Shown: positions 43,228 to 52,661, counted from the first letter of the stretch. The stretch: 64,000 bases of DNA from Spirochaetaceae bacterium (GCA_028820215.1 JAPPKD010000122.1:1-64000); one strand, 5' to 3'. A program made the numbers and translations. The notes: a model not told the origin generated them from the letters alone.

Positions 43228-45213
43228 ATGAGCCCCGAGCATCCGCGGCTGCACGTGACGGCCCGCTCGTACCCGGGACTGCTGTCGCTGGAGGAGTTGC
43301 GGCGCGGCGTGGCCGGGGGGCCGGGGCGCGAGCTCTGGCGCACGCTGCAGGGCGAGGTCGAGCGCCGGGCGGCGCTGCCGCCGTACGATCCGAGCACGCC
43401 CATGCCGGGACGGTCCGCCGGGGTGATCGAGCGCCACGAGAACGACTACGTGCTCTCGGAGGCGGCGCTGCAGCGGGTGACGGACGCTGCGCTGGCCTGG
43501 CTGATCGCCGAGCGCCCCGAGTACCGCGACGACGCGCTGCGGCAGCTCGAGTGGATGTTCGACCCGGAGCCGTGGCCGGAGTGGCGGCATCCGGTGAACG
43601 CCGAGCGCGGGGTGGTCGCCGACCACCGCATCGGCTCGCACCTCGGGCACCTGTCGTTCGCCTACGACTGGCTCTACCCGGCGCTGCGGCCCGATCAGCG
43701 CGCCTGGCTGCTGGCCGGGATCGGCGAGCGGGCGCTGCAGCGGGTGCGGGACAGCCGCACGCGCGACACGCACTGGGGCAACTACAACAACTGGACCGGG
43801 GACATCGTCGGCGGCATGGGCGCCGCCGGCATGGCGCTCGCGGACGAGATCGAGGATGCCGACGAGCTGGTCGAGGCCGCGACCGCCTACCAGCGCACCT
43901 ACCTGCAGACGCTCGGCCCGGACGGGGAGTTCAACGAGTCGCCGTTCTACGCGTCCTCGGTGCTCACCGCCATCCGCTTCTTCGAGGCGCTCCGCTACCA
44001 CCGCCGGGGTCCGGCCGGCGGCGAGGCGGTCCTGGAGCCGGAGCTGCGCGAGCGGGTGGGGCGCTTCGGCCGCTGGTACGCCTGCCACGTGGTGTTGCCG
44101 CGGGACATCGTACCGTTCGGCGACTGCGGTCGGGAGGCGCGGCCCAACGCCGTGCAGATCGGGATGATCGCGGAGCTCTGCGACGACCCGGTGCTGCGCT
44201 GGTTCTACCGCCGCCTGCAGCCGGTCAACGGCTATCCGAACCTGGCGCTGGAGCTGCTGACCCTGGCGGTCTCCGGCGAGGTGCGGGAGCCGGCCGGGCG
44301 GTGGCCGCTGGCGATGGCCTGGGACGCCTACGGCAAGAGCGTGATCAGCCGCTCCGACTGGGACCCCGCGGGGGCCGCCTGCCTGGTGTCCGCCAAGGCC
44401 GCCCACGGCTGGGAGGCGATGCGGGCGCGCGGCGAGACCTCCTCCTATCACATGGACTACGACGCCGGTCAGGTCTGCATCGCCTCCGGGAGCGAGCACC
44501 TGATCGTCGACCTGGGCTCCAGCGGCGGCTACGCGTCCTGGGGCGAGCGCGGGCGGTACTACGGCAAGGGGACCGCCGGCCACAACGTGCTGATGCTCGA
44601 CGGCGCCACGACGCGGGAGCTGGGCGACCCGGTGCCGGAGATGACCGCGGCCGAGTGCGATCCGGTGCGCGGCGCCTGGTACCGGTTCGACCTGACCGGT
44701 ATCTACGAGGGAGCAGCCAGCGTCGTGCGCACGCTCGTGCACCTGCTGCCCGGCACGGTGGCGGTGCTGGACGAGGCGGTGATAGGCGAGCCCCGCGACG
44801 TGTCCCTGCGTTGGCACACGGCCCATCCGTGCGCGCCGGAGGCGGACGGGAGCTTCACGGTGGCAGGCCGGAAGGCGACGGCAGCGTGCCGGGTGGTGAG
44901 CTTGGCAGGCGAGGCGGCCGTGGCCGCGGCGCGCCACCGGTACCACCCGCCGTACGACCGCGACTGCTACGGCACGAAGTTCGAGGACGGCCACCCCTAC
45001 GTCGAGGCGTCGCTGCGCGCCGACCGGGTGGCGCTGCTGACGCTCTTCTCCGTGATTCGACGGCGGCCGGCGACAGTTCGCTGGACGGGCGAGGATGGCG
45101 GATGGTCGATCGGCGCGGGACCGGATCGGGTCCGCGTTGCCGTCGACGAGGAGACACTCACGGTCACCGGCGGCGATGGCGCCGGTTGGCGCGTGCCGCT
45201 CGGCTCGGCGTAG
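43228..45213 (+). CDS. Heparinase II/III-family polysaccharide lyase-like protein, tandem copy 2
   Basis: This 661-residue close paralogue of the preceding gene starts at the equivalent MSPEHPRLHVTA. The helical N-terminal domain and SYHMDYDAGQ segment are present and intact. It differs from copy 1 mainly in the N-terminal half and the last 150 residues. A GTG at 43219 is a possible earlier start. The two stops/starts are close (stop 43208, start 43228), so they are co-transcribed. Two near-identical lyases side by side suggest dosage or slight differences in substrate preference. Confidence 0.85.
   Translation: MSPEHPRLHVTARSYPGLLSLEELRRGVAGGPGRELWRTLQGEVERRAALPPYDPSTPMPGRSAGVIERHENDYVLSEAALQRVTDAALAWLIAERPEYRDDALRQLEWMFDPEPWPEWRHPVNAERGVVADHRIGSHLGHLSFAYDWLYPALRPDQRAWLLAGIGERALQRVRDSRTRDTHWGNYNNWTGDIVGGMGAAGMALADEIEDADELVEAATAYQRTYLQTLGPDGEFNESPFYASSVLTAIRFFEALRYHRRGPAGGEAVLEPELRERVGRFGRWYACHVVLPRDIVPFGDCGREARPNAVQIGMIAELCDDPVLRWFYRRLQPVNGYPNLALELLTLAVSGEVREPAGRWPLAMAWDAYGKSVISRSDWDPAGAACLVSAKAAHGWEAMRARGETSSYHMDYDAGQVCIASGSEHLIVDLGSSGGYASWGERGRYYGKGTAGHNVLMLDGATTRELGDPVPEMTAAECDPVRGAWYRFDLTGIYEGAASVVRTLVHLLPGTVAVLDEAVIGEPRDVSLRWHTAHPCAPEADGSFTVAGRKATAACRVVSLAGEAAVAAARHRYHPPYDRDCYGTKFEDGHPYVEASLRADRVALLTLFSVIRRRPATVRWTGEDGGWSIGAGPDRVRVAVDEETLTVTGGDGAGWRVPLGSA
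44293..44627. repeat. 335-bp identical tract shared by tandem lyases (copy in gene 2)
   Basis: Counterpart of 42279-42613. The first mismatches outside the block are at 44292 and 44628. Confidence 0.85.
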
Positions 45214-45220
45214 CGCTTCT

Positions 45221-45988
45221 TCAGTCGACGTCGAGCAGGTAGCGCAGCGCCGGGGTCAGGCGCGTGGCCGTCTCCGGCCGCAGATAGGCGCCTTGGTCGG
45301 TCTGCTGCGGCCGCTCGCGAACGTCGAAGAAGCAGTGCATGCCGCGCCGAGGGGCGCCGCGCGTGCGGTTGAGCGTGCCCCCGTGCCAGGTGAGCGAGTT
45401 GAACACCGCGACGCTGCCGGCCGGCGCCTCCATCAGCTCCTCCTCCGGATGCGGTGCGGTTGGGTCGTCCATCAGGTCTTGCGGCCGGCCCAGTCGATGG
45501 GAGCCCGGGACCAGGCGCGTGCAGCCGTTGTCGGCGGTGAAGTCGTCGAGCATCCAGATCGAGTTGCAACCGGTCAGCGGGAGGGCGCGGCAGTCCGAAT
45601 CCTGGTGCAGCGCCTGCTGTCCCTCGCCGGGCAGGGCGTCGCGGGCGTTGAGGGAGGAAAGCCGGAACGGCGCGCCGATCACGTGGCGCATTGCGGCCAG
45701 CACCACGGGATGCGACCAGACGCGGTCGAACGCCCGCCCCTTGTTCACCAGGTCGGCCAGCCGCCGGGTGCCCTGTTCCTGATGCACCTCCAGGCCAGCG
45801 CGCTCGCCCTCCGCGGCGGTGATCTCCTCGAACCTGGTGCGGAGCATATCCAGCCATGTGGCGTCGATGATGCCAGTGAACAGGGCGAAGCCCTTGCGGG
45901 AGAGCTCCTCGCGCCGGCGTTCGTCGAGCAGCTCCGGGGCGGCGCCCAGCTCCGACAGGCAGCGCTCCATCGTCATGGCGCCAGCCAT
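45221..45988 (-). CDS. Phytanoyl-CoA dioxygenase (PhyH)-like oxygenase
   Basis: The protein has 255 residues. The metal triad is H128-Q-D130 (ALHQDSDC) and H202 (LTWHGGTLN), with R214/R215 as the likely 2-oxoglutarate anchor. GSHRLGRPQD is a second family block. ATG 45988 overlaps the stop of the upstream heparinase-like gene as TGATG, so re-initiation is likely; ATG 45976 and 45970 are alternatives. The direct coupling of a PhyH oxygenase to a polysaccharide-lyase-like protein is unusual. It is convergent with the tandem lyases, 7 bp from their stop. Confidence 0.85.
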   Translation of the reverse strand: MAGAMTMERCLSELGAAPELLDERRREELSRKGFALFTGIIDATWLDMLRTRFEEITAAEGERAGLEVHQEQGTRRLADLVNKGRAFDRVWSHPVVLAAMRHVIGAPFRLSSLNARDALPGEGQQALHQDSDCRALPLTGCNSIWMLDDFTADNGCTRLVPGSHRLGRPQDLMDDPTAPHPEEELMEAPAGSVAVFNSLTWHGGTLNRTRGAPRRGMHCFFDVRERPQQTDQGAYLRPETATRLTPALRYLLDVD

Positions 45989-47967
45989 CACGTCGCGAGC
46001 GGCACGCGCACGCTGCCGCCGGCCGCCGAGGCGGTCAGGTCCGTCGCGGAAACGGTGACGGTGGCGCCGGCATCCGGCATCCGCCAGGTGTCGCCGTCGC
46101 GCGCAGGCGGCCACGCCGGCGGGGTGCCGCCGCGGCGGACGACCAGGAACAGCGTCAGGAGCTGGAGCCGGCTGGCGTGTGCTTCGGCGCTGACGAAGCT
46201 CTCACGCCGCTGCTCGAGCGGCTCGTCCAGCCGGGTGCGGTCGTAGGGCGCCTGGTAGCGATGTTCGTCGCGCCGGAACGTGGCGGTCGAGCCTGAGAGC
46301 GCGCTGATCTGGGCGAGCAGGCGCACCGGACCGCGCGGACCGGCGGCCTGCACCCGGAAGCAGCCGTCGCCGTCGATCGCGGCACGGTCGGCGGTGTGCC
46401 AGCGCAGCGTGACGTCCTCGGCGCGTCCCGTTTCGCATTCGTCGAGCACCGCCACCAGGTCGGGGAGCAGATGGATCACGTGCCGGCGCACCCGCACCAC
46501 GTCATGGTAGGCGCCGGTGAGGTCCATCGACCATGCGGCGCCGTGCTCGTCGAACGTCGAATGCAGGAACACGCCTTCGATCGGCTTCTCGAACCGCATC
46601 TCACGGCCGCCGACCTGCAGCAGGTTGTGGCCTCTGACGCTGGCGTTGTAGTAGCGCGCGCGGTGCTCACCGAAGAAGTCGGCGGGGTAGGACGAGGGGG
46701 AGCCGAGGTCCACGATCAGCGGTGCTCCGCCGGCATGGATGATGAGCTGCCCGTCGTCCTGGTGCTCGTGAATGGGTTCGCGGCCGGCCTTGCGGTGCAC
46801 GACCACCGCGTCCGGATCGGTCCAGCTCGAGCGGCTGGCGGCCAAGCCTCCCCAGCCGGGAAAGGCGGCGCCGAGCGGGAGCTCGCTCCCATCCGATGCA
46901 TCGCCGCCGGGCGGCGTGGCGGCCAGCGTGGGGTCGTACCACAGAAGGTCCACCACGTCGACCTGGGTCAGATCGGCCGCCGGATCGTGCAGGAGCCCGT
47001 AGGTCTCCATGAACCACTGCAGCAGCCCGTCGCGGGCCGCTGCCGCGACGGGTGCGAAATAGCCGATGAGTAGCGGCCCCTGCGAGTGGGAGTCCCCGAA
47101 CGGGATCGTGTGGCCCGGCGGCACCGTCACGTGCATCAGCCAGCGGCAGAACTGCGGGAGCGGATGATCGGCCAGCCGGTCCTCCTGCCCATCGGTCACC
47201 GAATGGCGCGCCGCGAAGTACCGGACCGGGTACTGCACGGAGCCTGAGTACCCCACCGATTCGTTGAACTCGCCCTGCGGGCCCAGGACGGTCAGGTAGC
47301 GCTCCATGCGCGGCTGCGCCATCTCCACCAGCAGATCGGACTGGTCGTGCTCGCTGCCCAGCACCATGCCGACGATGCCCAGCCCGCCCACGACGACGGT
47401 CATCCAGTTGCTCGGCCGGGTCAGCCAGTGCGGGTCGGTCGGGGCGGTGGCCAGGTAGGGGCGGATGGCGCAGCGGTCGAGCCCCTCGACGATCATAGTC
47501 CGCTCGGTCGCGCTCAGGTGCGCGTACAGCCAATCGTAGGTCAGCGCCACGCCGGCGCCGAGCTGGCCGGTGCGCAGGTCGGCTTCGAACATCTCATGGG
47601 CAAAGTCCAGCCACTGCGGCCAGCGCTTCGGGTCGAACAGCGCCTCCATCTGGATGAGCGCGTCCTGCCGAAAGCGTTCCTCTCCGGTGACCAGATGGAC
47701 CAGCGAGTCGCGCAGCAGCCGCCGCACCACCGCCTGGCAGATCGTATTGTCCGCGTTGGCGTGCCCGATCTGCTCGGCGGGGCGGCCGGGGAGCGCCGTG
47801 CCGGGCAGCAGCGGATCGGTCCCGACGGACTCCTCGGCGCCCTGCCGGACCGTCTCCCAGAGGCGCGCCCCGTACGGACTGGCGATCGTGTCGCCAAGCT
47901 GCTCCAGGGAGCGGCGGCTCGGTCCCGGCTCGGCGCCGAGAAAGATCGACGGATGTCGCGGTGTCAT
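45988..47967 (-). CDS. Heparinase II/III-family polysaccharide lyase-like protein
   Basis: This 659-residue protein is a third, more distant family member. The helical half contains FRQDALIQMEALFDPKRWPQW and YDWLYAHLSATERTMI, and the C-terminal sandwich contains PIHEHQDDGQLIIHAGGAPL, matching the His-Asp region in the tandem lyases (SYHMDYDAGQ). No signal peptide. ATG 47967 has CATGAT six bases upstream. Upstream in-frame sequence to 48138 is Arg/Pro-rich and not gene-like. It is followed by a coupled PhyH oxygenase. Confidence 0.83.
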   Translation of the reverse strand: MTPRHPSIFLGAEPGPSRRSLEQLGDTIASPYGARLWETVRQGAEESVGTDPLLPGTALPGRPAEQIGHANADNTICQAVVRRLLRDSLVHLVTGEERFRQDALIQMEALFDPKRWPQWLDFAHEMFEADLRTGQLGAGVALTYDWLYAHLSATERTMIVEGLDRCAIRPYLATAPTDPHWLTRPSNWMTVVVGGLGIVGMVLGSEHDQSDLLVEMAQPRMERYLTVLGPQGEFNESVGYSGSVQYPVRYFAARHSVTDGQEDRLADHPLPQFCRWLMHVTVPPGHTIPFGDSHSQGPLLIGYFAPVAAAARDGLLQWFMETYGLLHDPAADLTQVDVVDLLWYDPTLAATPPGGDASDGSELPLGAAFPGWGGLAASRSSWTDPDAVVVHRKAGREPIHEHQDDGQLIIHAGGAPLIVDLGSPSSYPADFFGEHRARYYNASVRGHNLLQVGGREMRFEKPIEGVFLHSTFDEHGAAWSMDLTGAYHDVVRVRRHVIHLLPDLVAVLDECETGRAEDVTLRWHTADRAAIDGDGCFRVQAAGPRGPVRLLAQISALSGSTATFRRDEHRYQAPYDRTRLDEPLEQRRESFVSAEAHASRLQLLTLFLVVRRGGTPPAWPPARDGDTWRMPDAGATVTVSATDLTASAAGGSVRVPLAT

Positions 47968-47973
47968 CCGCCG

Positions 47974-47979
47974 ATCATG
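47974..47979 (-). promoter_or_regulatory. Candidate -10 hexamer (leaderless) for heparinase-like gene
   Basis: CATGAT on the minus strand ends six bases before ATG 47967; same spacing class as at 1036 and 39959. Confidence 0.25.
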
Positions 47980-48047
47980 CGCAGATCGGCACGGGCTGTG
48001 AAGTACGGCCGGTCGTGCCGATCGCCGATCGACGACCGGCGACGGTC

Positions 48048-48554
48048 CTACTGCGGCAGAGACTCCCGTGCGTCCCTCGCGAGGCGCTGGAGATAGGCCG
48101 AGTACGCTAGCAGCTCGCCGCGGACCGGCTCGCGGCACGCCAGGTACTTGGAGCGAACCAGTTCCAGCCGATCCCAGTCGTAGTCGAACGAGAAGTAGTA
48201 GCGCTTGAAGTGGCGGAACCGCCGCAACTCCGAGAGTGCGGCGAAGGTCGCGTCGGAGATGACTCGCTCACGGACCTCGGGAACGGTCCACGTCATCGCC
48301 CGCAGCAGGTGCTCATGCCAGCGAGCGTCGTCGAGCGCGTTCTCGAAGAACTGACTGATGCGCAGAAACGCGGTCTCCAGGCAGGTGTAGAACGACACCA
48401 TCACGTCGCTGACGATGATCGCGTCCTCGACGGTCCGGTCGGCGTCGGCTCGCTGGTGTTGGAACCGATCGTAGAACGAGTTGATACGGTCGAGCACCGG
48501 CAGCGCGGCGTCGAGCTCCGCGGCCAGCGCCGCGATGCGGTCAGGGGACGCCAT
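48048..48554 (-). CDS. HEPN-domain protein, HepT-like toxin
   Basis: This 168-residue all-helical protein has the HEPN-type R-x(3)-H signature in SELRRFRHFKRYY (R111 to H115). The preceding gene encodes a minimal nucleotidyltransferase that overlaps it by 14 bp, the standard MntA-HepT (antitoxin-toxin) arrangement. In characterised pairs the nucleotidyltransferase AMPylates a tyrosine in the HEPN protein; the Tyr pair after the motif is a candidate. The active-site spacing is shorter than the classic R-x4-6-H, so ribonuclease activity is likely but not certain. Confidence 0.78.
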   Translation of the reverse strand: MASPDRIAALAAELDAALPVLDRINSFYDRFQHQRADADRTVEDAIIVSDVMVSFYTCLETAFLRISQFFENALDDARWHEHLLRAMTWTVPEVRERVISDATFAALSELRRFRHFKRYYFSFDYDWDRLELVRSKYLACREPVRGELLAYSAYLQRLARDARESLPQ

Positions 48555-48912
48555 GCACCAGCCGGCCCGAAGTGCGGATCAGGGACGCGTACTCCGGCTC
48601 GATGCGCTCCAGCTCCACGATATCGAGCGGGAACGCGGTCAGTGACTCGGCGCGCGCGTAGAGCTCGAACAGCCGCTCCGAACGGCCCAGTCCCTCCACG
48701 GCGACGTCGATGTCGGAACGCAGGGAGAAGTGGCGTCGGTGAAGCAGCGAACCCCATTGCCAGATGCGCGCCGGAGCGAACTCGCGCACGGTCATCTCCA
48801 CGATGCGGTCGAAGTCCGCCCACGCCGCGTGGAAGCGCGCGTCCAACTCCAGTTGGCGGGTAGCCTCGCGCCTACGCAGGAAGGCAACCGTGTCCGCCGG
48901 ATCGACACCCAT
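48541..48912 (-). CDS. Minimal nucleotidyltransferase, MntA-like antitoxin
   Basis: The protein has 123 residues. WQWGSLLHRRHFSLRSDIDVAVEG gives G54-S55 and D67-x-D69, the minimal nucleotidyltransferase motif. It is the upstream partner of the HEPN gene with 14-bp overlap. TATACT, a nearly perfect -10, lies 20 nt upstream of ATG 48912. The pair sits between a lyase operon and ABC system C, both on the same strand. Confidence 0.85.
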   Translation of the reverse strand: MGVDPADTVAFLRRREATRQLELDARFHAAWADFDRIVEMTVREFAPARIWQWGSLLHRRHFSLRSDIDVAVEGLGRSERLFELYARAESLTAFPLDIVELERIEPEYASLIRTSGRLVHGVP

Positions 48913-48932
48913 GGCCCGTGTCTCCGCTTCCC

Positions 48933-48938
48933 AGTATA
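48933..48938 (-). promoter_or_regulatory. Candidate -10 of the MntA/HepT-like pair
   Basis: TATACT on the minus strand, 20 nt upstream of ATG 48912; no clear -35 box. It overlaps the short region between this pair and the last gene of ABC system C. Confidence 0.45.
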
Positions 48939-48957
48939 GCGCGTGAGACCGCGCTGC

Positions 48958-49845
48958 TTACTGTTTGAGGGAGCCGATCATGATGCCCTTGACGAAGTAG
49001 CGCTGGATGAAGGGGTAGATGCACATGATCGGCAGCACCATGACGATGATCGACGCGGCGCGGAACGCCTGGATCGGCACCGGGTCGCGCTCCACCTCCA
49101 GCAGCAGGTCCTGCAGGCTGCGGTCGCGGCTGACGTCCGTGATCTCCAGCGTGATCAGCAGGCGGCGCATCAGCACGGTCAGCGGCTGCAGCCGGTCATC
49201 GTTCATGTAGATGAACGGCGTGAAGAAGTCATTCCAGATTTCCACGATGCGGAACAGCGCGAACGTGGCCAGGATCGGCTTGGAGAGGGGCAGGACGACC
49301 CGGAACAGGACGCGGAAGTCGCCGGCCCCGTCCATGTAGGCGGCTTCGCGCAGCTCGCTGCTGACGCTCCGAAACTGGGTCCGGAACACGATGACGCCGA
49401 ACACGGTCACCGCCCCGGGAAGCACCATGACCCACATCGTGTCCAGCAGCCCGAGCGCCCGGTAAAGCAGGTAGGTGGGGATCAGACCGCCCGAGACGAA
49501 CATCGTGAGCACGTACACTACCGTGCACGGCATGTTCAGCCAGAAGCCGCGCATGGCGAGCGGGTAGGCGACCAGCGAGGTGGCCAGCAGGTAGATTACC
49601 GTGCCCACCACGGCATACCGAACCGAGTTGTAGTAGGAGAGGAGCAGTTCGTGATGTTCCACCACCATGCGGTAGGCGTCGAGGTTGAAGCCGACGGGAA
49701 TGTAGCCGGCATGCCCGGTCGCCAGCCCGGGACCGCTGCTGGTGGAGAGCGAGAGCACGTGGTAGAACGGGAACAGCATCAACAGTGTGAACGCAAACAG
49801 AAGGATCACGTTCAGCACGTCGAACCAGTTGGCTTTTCCCGTCAT
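48958..49845 (-). CDS. Sugar ABC transporter permease, YtcP type (system C)
   Basis: This 295-residue protein has six membrane helices and family landmarks: YHVLSLSTSSGPGLATG, LTMFVSGGLIPTYLLYRAL, coupling loop LREAAYMDGAGDFRVLFRVVLP and C-terminus FIQRYFVKGIMIGSLKQ. It is only loosely related to systems A and B, so it represents a separate importer. It lies 12 bp after its partner permease. No ATPase nearby. Confidence 0.93.
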   Translation of the reverse strand: MTGKANWFDVLNVILLFAFTLLMLFPFYHVLSLSTSSGPGLATGHAGYIPVGFNLDAYRMVVEHHELLLSYYNSVRYAVVGTVIYLLATSLVAYPLAMRGFWLNMPCTVVYVLTMFVSGGLIPTYLLYRALGLLDTMWVMVLPGAVTVFGVIVFRTQFRSVSSELREAAYMDGAGDFRVLFRVVLPLSKPILATFALFRIVEIWNDFFTPFIYMNDDRLQPLTVLMRRLLITLEITDVSRDRSLQDLLLEVERDPVPIQAFRAASIIVMVLPIMCIYPFIQRYFVKGIMIGSLKQ

Positions 49846-49857
49846 CTGCCGTCCCGC

Positions 49858-50808
49858 CTACCAGAGGCTGTAGGTCGTGGTCCTGCGGCTGACGTAGTTC
49901 ACCGCGACCATGAAGATGAAAGAAACCACGGAGTTGAGCACTCCCACGGCGATGCCGTAGCCGATCTGACCGCCGGCCAGTCCCACGCGGTAGACGTAGG
50001 TCTGAATGACGTCCGCGGTTTCGTAGATGCCGGGGTTCTGCATCAGGAATGCTTTTTCGAAGCCGACGTTGACGATACCGGTGGTGTTGAATATCAGCAG
50101 GATCATGATGGTCGGCAGCAGCGAGGGAAGCGTGATGTGCCAGGCGAGCTGCCAGCGGTTGGCTCCCTCGCAAGTCGCGTTCTCGTAGAGCTCGGGATTG
50201 ATGCCGGCCAGCACCGCCAGATAGAGGATGGATCCGAAGCCGATCCCCTGCCAGACCGCCGATCCGATATACAAGGGCCGGAACCAGCCCGGCTCCATGA
50301 AGAAGTTGGTCTGCTCGCCGCCCAGGTTGCCGACGACCCGATTGACGAGGCCGTCGTAGGAGAAGAACTCCTTCATCATGCCGATGATGACCACCAGGGC
50401 GATGAAGTGCGGGAGGTAGCTGATGGTCTGCACCACCCGCTTGTAGCTGGTCAGGCGCAACTCGTTGAGCAGGAGCGCCAGCACGATCGGCGGCCAGAAC
50501 CCCCAGACGATCGACAGGAACCCCAGCCACATGGTGTTCCTGATCAGGCGCACGGCGTACGGACCGGTCAGGAACGCCTCGAAGTTGTCCAGGCCGATCC
50601 AGGGGCTTCCCCAGATGCCGTGCACGGGGCTGAACCGCTTGAAGGCGACCTGCATGCCGTAGATCGGCAGGTACTGGAACAGCACCACCATCCCCAGGCC
50701 GATGGCGGTCATGAGGTACAGGCTCTTCTGGCGCGGCAGGTCGTGCAGGATCTGCGCCAGCCGGCCGCGGCCCGCTGTACCCGTCGCTACGGGAGTCTCA
50801 GTGGACAA
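49858..50808 (-). CDS. Sugar ABC transporter permease, LplB type (system C)
   Basis: The protein has 316 residues and six membrane helices. The first helix is KSLYLMTAIGLGMVVLFQYL, then PIYGMQVAFKRFSPVHGIWG, the coupling loop ENATCEGANRWQLAWHITLP and an unusual C-terminal NYVSRRTTTYSLW. It starts with TTG at 50808, with AGGGGGA upstream as ribosome-binding site. It is divergent from the system C binding-protein gene, sharing the 127-bp promoter region. That permeases and binding protein are divergent suggests coordinated but separate control. Confidence 0.92.
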   Translation of the reverse strand: MSTETPVATGTAGRGRLAQILHDLPRQKSLYLMTAIGLGMVVLFQYLPIYGMQVAFKRFSPVHGIWGSPWIGLDNFEAFLTGPYAVRLIRNTMWLGFLSIVWGFWPPIVLALLLNELRLTSYKRVVQTISYLPHFIALVVIIGMMKEFFSYDGLVNRVVGNLGGEQTNFFMEPGWFRPLYIGSAVWQGIGFGSILYLAVLAGINPELYENATCEGANRWQLAWHITLPSLLPTIMILLIFNTTGIVNVGFEKAFLMQNPGIYETADVIQTYVYRVGLAGGQIGYGIAVGVLNSVVSFIFMVAVNYVSRRTTTYSLW

Positions 50809-50846
50809 GGAGGGTCCCCCTGCCGACGTGAAGGGCCCCGGTCATC

Positions 50847-50875
50847 GCGACACTCCCATGCCGGTGTGGTACACT
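50847..50875 (+). promoter_or_regulatory. Possible sigma-70 promoter for the system C binding protein
   Basis: GCGACA (50847-50852) and TACACT (50870-50875) are separated by 17 bp. The predicted leader before ATG 50936 is about 55 nt and contains an AGGAGA ribosome-binding site. Confidence 0.4.
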
Positions 50876-50935
50876 GGCAGGACCATTCAGTCAACGGGAG
50901 GCGCTCTGACGCTTCCCACAAGGAGAACGATCACG

Positions 50936-52582
50936 ATGAAGAGATACGCGCGCACGTTTGCTGCGCTCGGCGTTTTGCTGCTGGCCGCGTCAGGCGCCTG
51001 GGCGGAGGGCCAGGGGGAGGCCAGCGGGGCCGCTGGCATCCCGGACCAGGTCACGCTCCCGCTTGCGGAGAAGATTACCGTCGACTACACGCTGGCCGAG
51101 CACACCACGATCGGCCACTACGCCTTCGCCGAAGATGGCCATCCCGGCTTCATCTGGCTGGAGGAACAGACCAATGTCAATCTCAACGACATCCAGATTC
51201 CGCCCGGTGAGATCGAAGCGAAGTACCAGGTCATGCTGGCCACCGGCGACCTGCCGGACATCTTCAACCCCGGCGCCGCCAATCTGAGCAAGGCGGACCT
51301 CGACGCTTTTGGCGACCAGGGTCTGTTCGTCAACATCCTGGATTACGCGCACCTGATTCCCAACTACATGAAGCTGATGGATGAGGTGGAGCCGCTCGCC
51401 AACATGGTCACCAAGGACGGCAAGAAGTACGGCTTCGCCATCTACAACGCGGATCCGATTCCGTTCTCGCTGACGCTGGCGTACCGGGAAGACCTGTGGG
51501 AGAAGATGGACCTGCCGCGCGACACGTGGGAGGACCTGTACGAAGCCTTCAAGACGTTGAAGGCGGAGTTCCCGGACTCCTATCCGGTCAACGCGTGGCA
51601 GACCGGCGACCGGTCGGTGCTGCTGTTCATGGCCGGTGCGAACTTCAACACCGATGAGAGCATCTACTACAACCACACCAACCGCGATTGGCAGTACGGC
51701 CCCCTCGACGCCGAGTACGAGTACTTCATGGAGTACTTCTCACGCCTGTGGGCGGAGGGACTGCTGCATCCCGATACCTTCACCATGAGCTACGATCAGT
51801 GGAGCCAGTCGCTGGCCAACCACGAGTCGTTCTTCACGTGGTGGTGGTCGGCATCGGGCAACTGGTTCAGCCCGGTCACGCAGTTCAAGCTGCCTGATTA
51901 CGGCCCGGGCAAGGAGTGGACGTTCAGCGCCCTGCGCATTCCCAGCCTGGTAGAGGGCGAACCGCGCGCACGGTCACGCAACACCATGCCCTACGGCAAC
52001 TACCGGTATGTGAAGCTGATCTCTTCGCAGTCCGAGCACATCCCGGAGATCATGGCGTGGCTGAACTTCTTGGCCGTGGAGAAGAACAGCTACAGTGTCT
52101 TCTTCGGCCCGCCCGGGGAGTACTGGGACATCGTCGACGGCAAGTACCGGTGGCTCACGCCGGAGATCAAGACGCCGTACAACCCGGAGGGCACGCTGGC
52201 CGACCATGAGTGGTTCCTGGAGAAATTCGGCGTCCGCACCAGCCTGGCCAACGTCGAGATCGTCGGTATCGACAACCCGCGCATGCAAGCCAACATGACG
52301 ATCGAGAGCGATCCGGACTACACGCAGTTCGAGGTGGAGGCGCGCCAGTACGTGGCCGACGGCTCGACCCCGCAGCGGCCGGAGCCGATCACGAACTTCA
52401 CGGCCGAACAGGCCGACCGCGAGGCGCAGTTGAAGACCGCCCTGGACACCTACGCCCAGGAGCAGTCGATCCTGTTCATCACCGGCAAGCGCCCGCTGAG
52501 CGAGTTCGCGGCGTTCCAGGCCGAGATCAGGAACCTCGGAGCCGAGGAGCTCATCGAGTTGTACAAGGCCGCTTCCAGCTAG
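50936..52582 (+). CDS. Sugar ABC transporter periplasmic binding protein (system C)
   Basis: The protein has 548 residues. The signal peptide FAALGVLLLAASGAWA is followed by the Glu/Gly-rich AEGQGEASG, with no lipobox, so it is soluble and periplasmic. LATGDLPDIFNPGAANLSKADL is a family block for LplA-like binding proteins, and the C-terminal LDTYAQEQSILFITGKRPLSEF matches the same family. It is the start of a monocistronic unit: the AGGAGA-ATG start follows a good promoter, and a strong terminator follows 39 bp after the stop. It shares little with A/B, so system C has its own substrate. Confidence 0.93.
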   Translation: MKRYARTFAALGVLLLAASGAWAEGQGEASGAAGIPDQVTLPLAEKITVDYTLAEHTTIGHYAFAEDGHPGFIWLEEQTNVNLNDIQIPPGEIEAKYQVMLATGDLPDIFNPGAANLSKADLDAFGDQGLFVNILDYAHLIPNYMKLMDEVEPLANMVTKDGKKYGFAIYNADPIPFSLTLAYREDLWEKMDLPRDTWEDLYEAFKTLKAEFPDSYPVNAWQTGDRSVLLFMAGANFNTDESIYYNHTNRDWQYGPLDAEYEYFMEYFSRLWAEGLLHPDTFTMSYDQWSQSLANHESFFTWWWSASGNWFSPVTQFKLPDYGPGKEWTFSALRIPSLVEGEPRARSRNTMPYGNYRYVKLISSQSEHIPEIMAWLNFLAVEKNSYSVFFGPPGEYWDIVDGKYRWLTPEIKTPYNPEGTLADHEWFLEKFGVRTSLANVEIVGIDNPRMQANMTIESDPDYTQFEVEARQYVADGSTPQRPEPITNFTAEQADREAQLKTALDTYAQEQSILFITGKRPLSEFAAFQAEIRNLGAEELIELYKAASS

Positions 52583-52620
52583 GGAGCGCCGGGGTTCGGC
52601 GTCCGAAGACGCAGCCTCAG

Positions 52621-52661
52621 GGGCCGCCCGCTGTCATCCGGCAGCAGGCGGCCCTTCGTTT
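52621..52661 (+). terminator. Rho-independent terminator after the system C binding protein
   Basis: GGGCCGCC (52621-52628) pairs with GGCGGCCC (52647-52654), the stem continuing with GCTG/CAGC after a C-A mismatch; TTCGTTT follows. It lies between the convergent genes ending at 52582 and 52691. Confidence 0.75.

Noticed and set aside
48943..51210. 755-codon plus-strand open frame across the system C permeases
   Set aside because: His/Arg/Asp-rich antisense composition with no domain; both permeases on the other strand have strong family landmarks.
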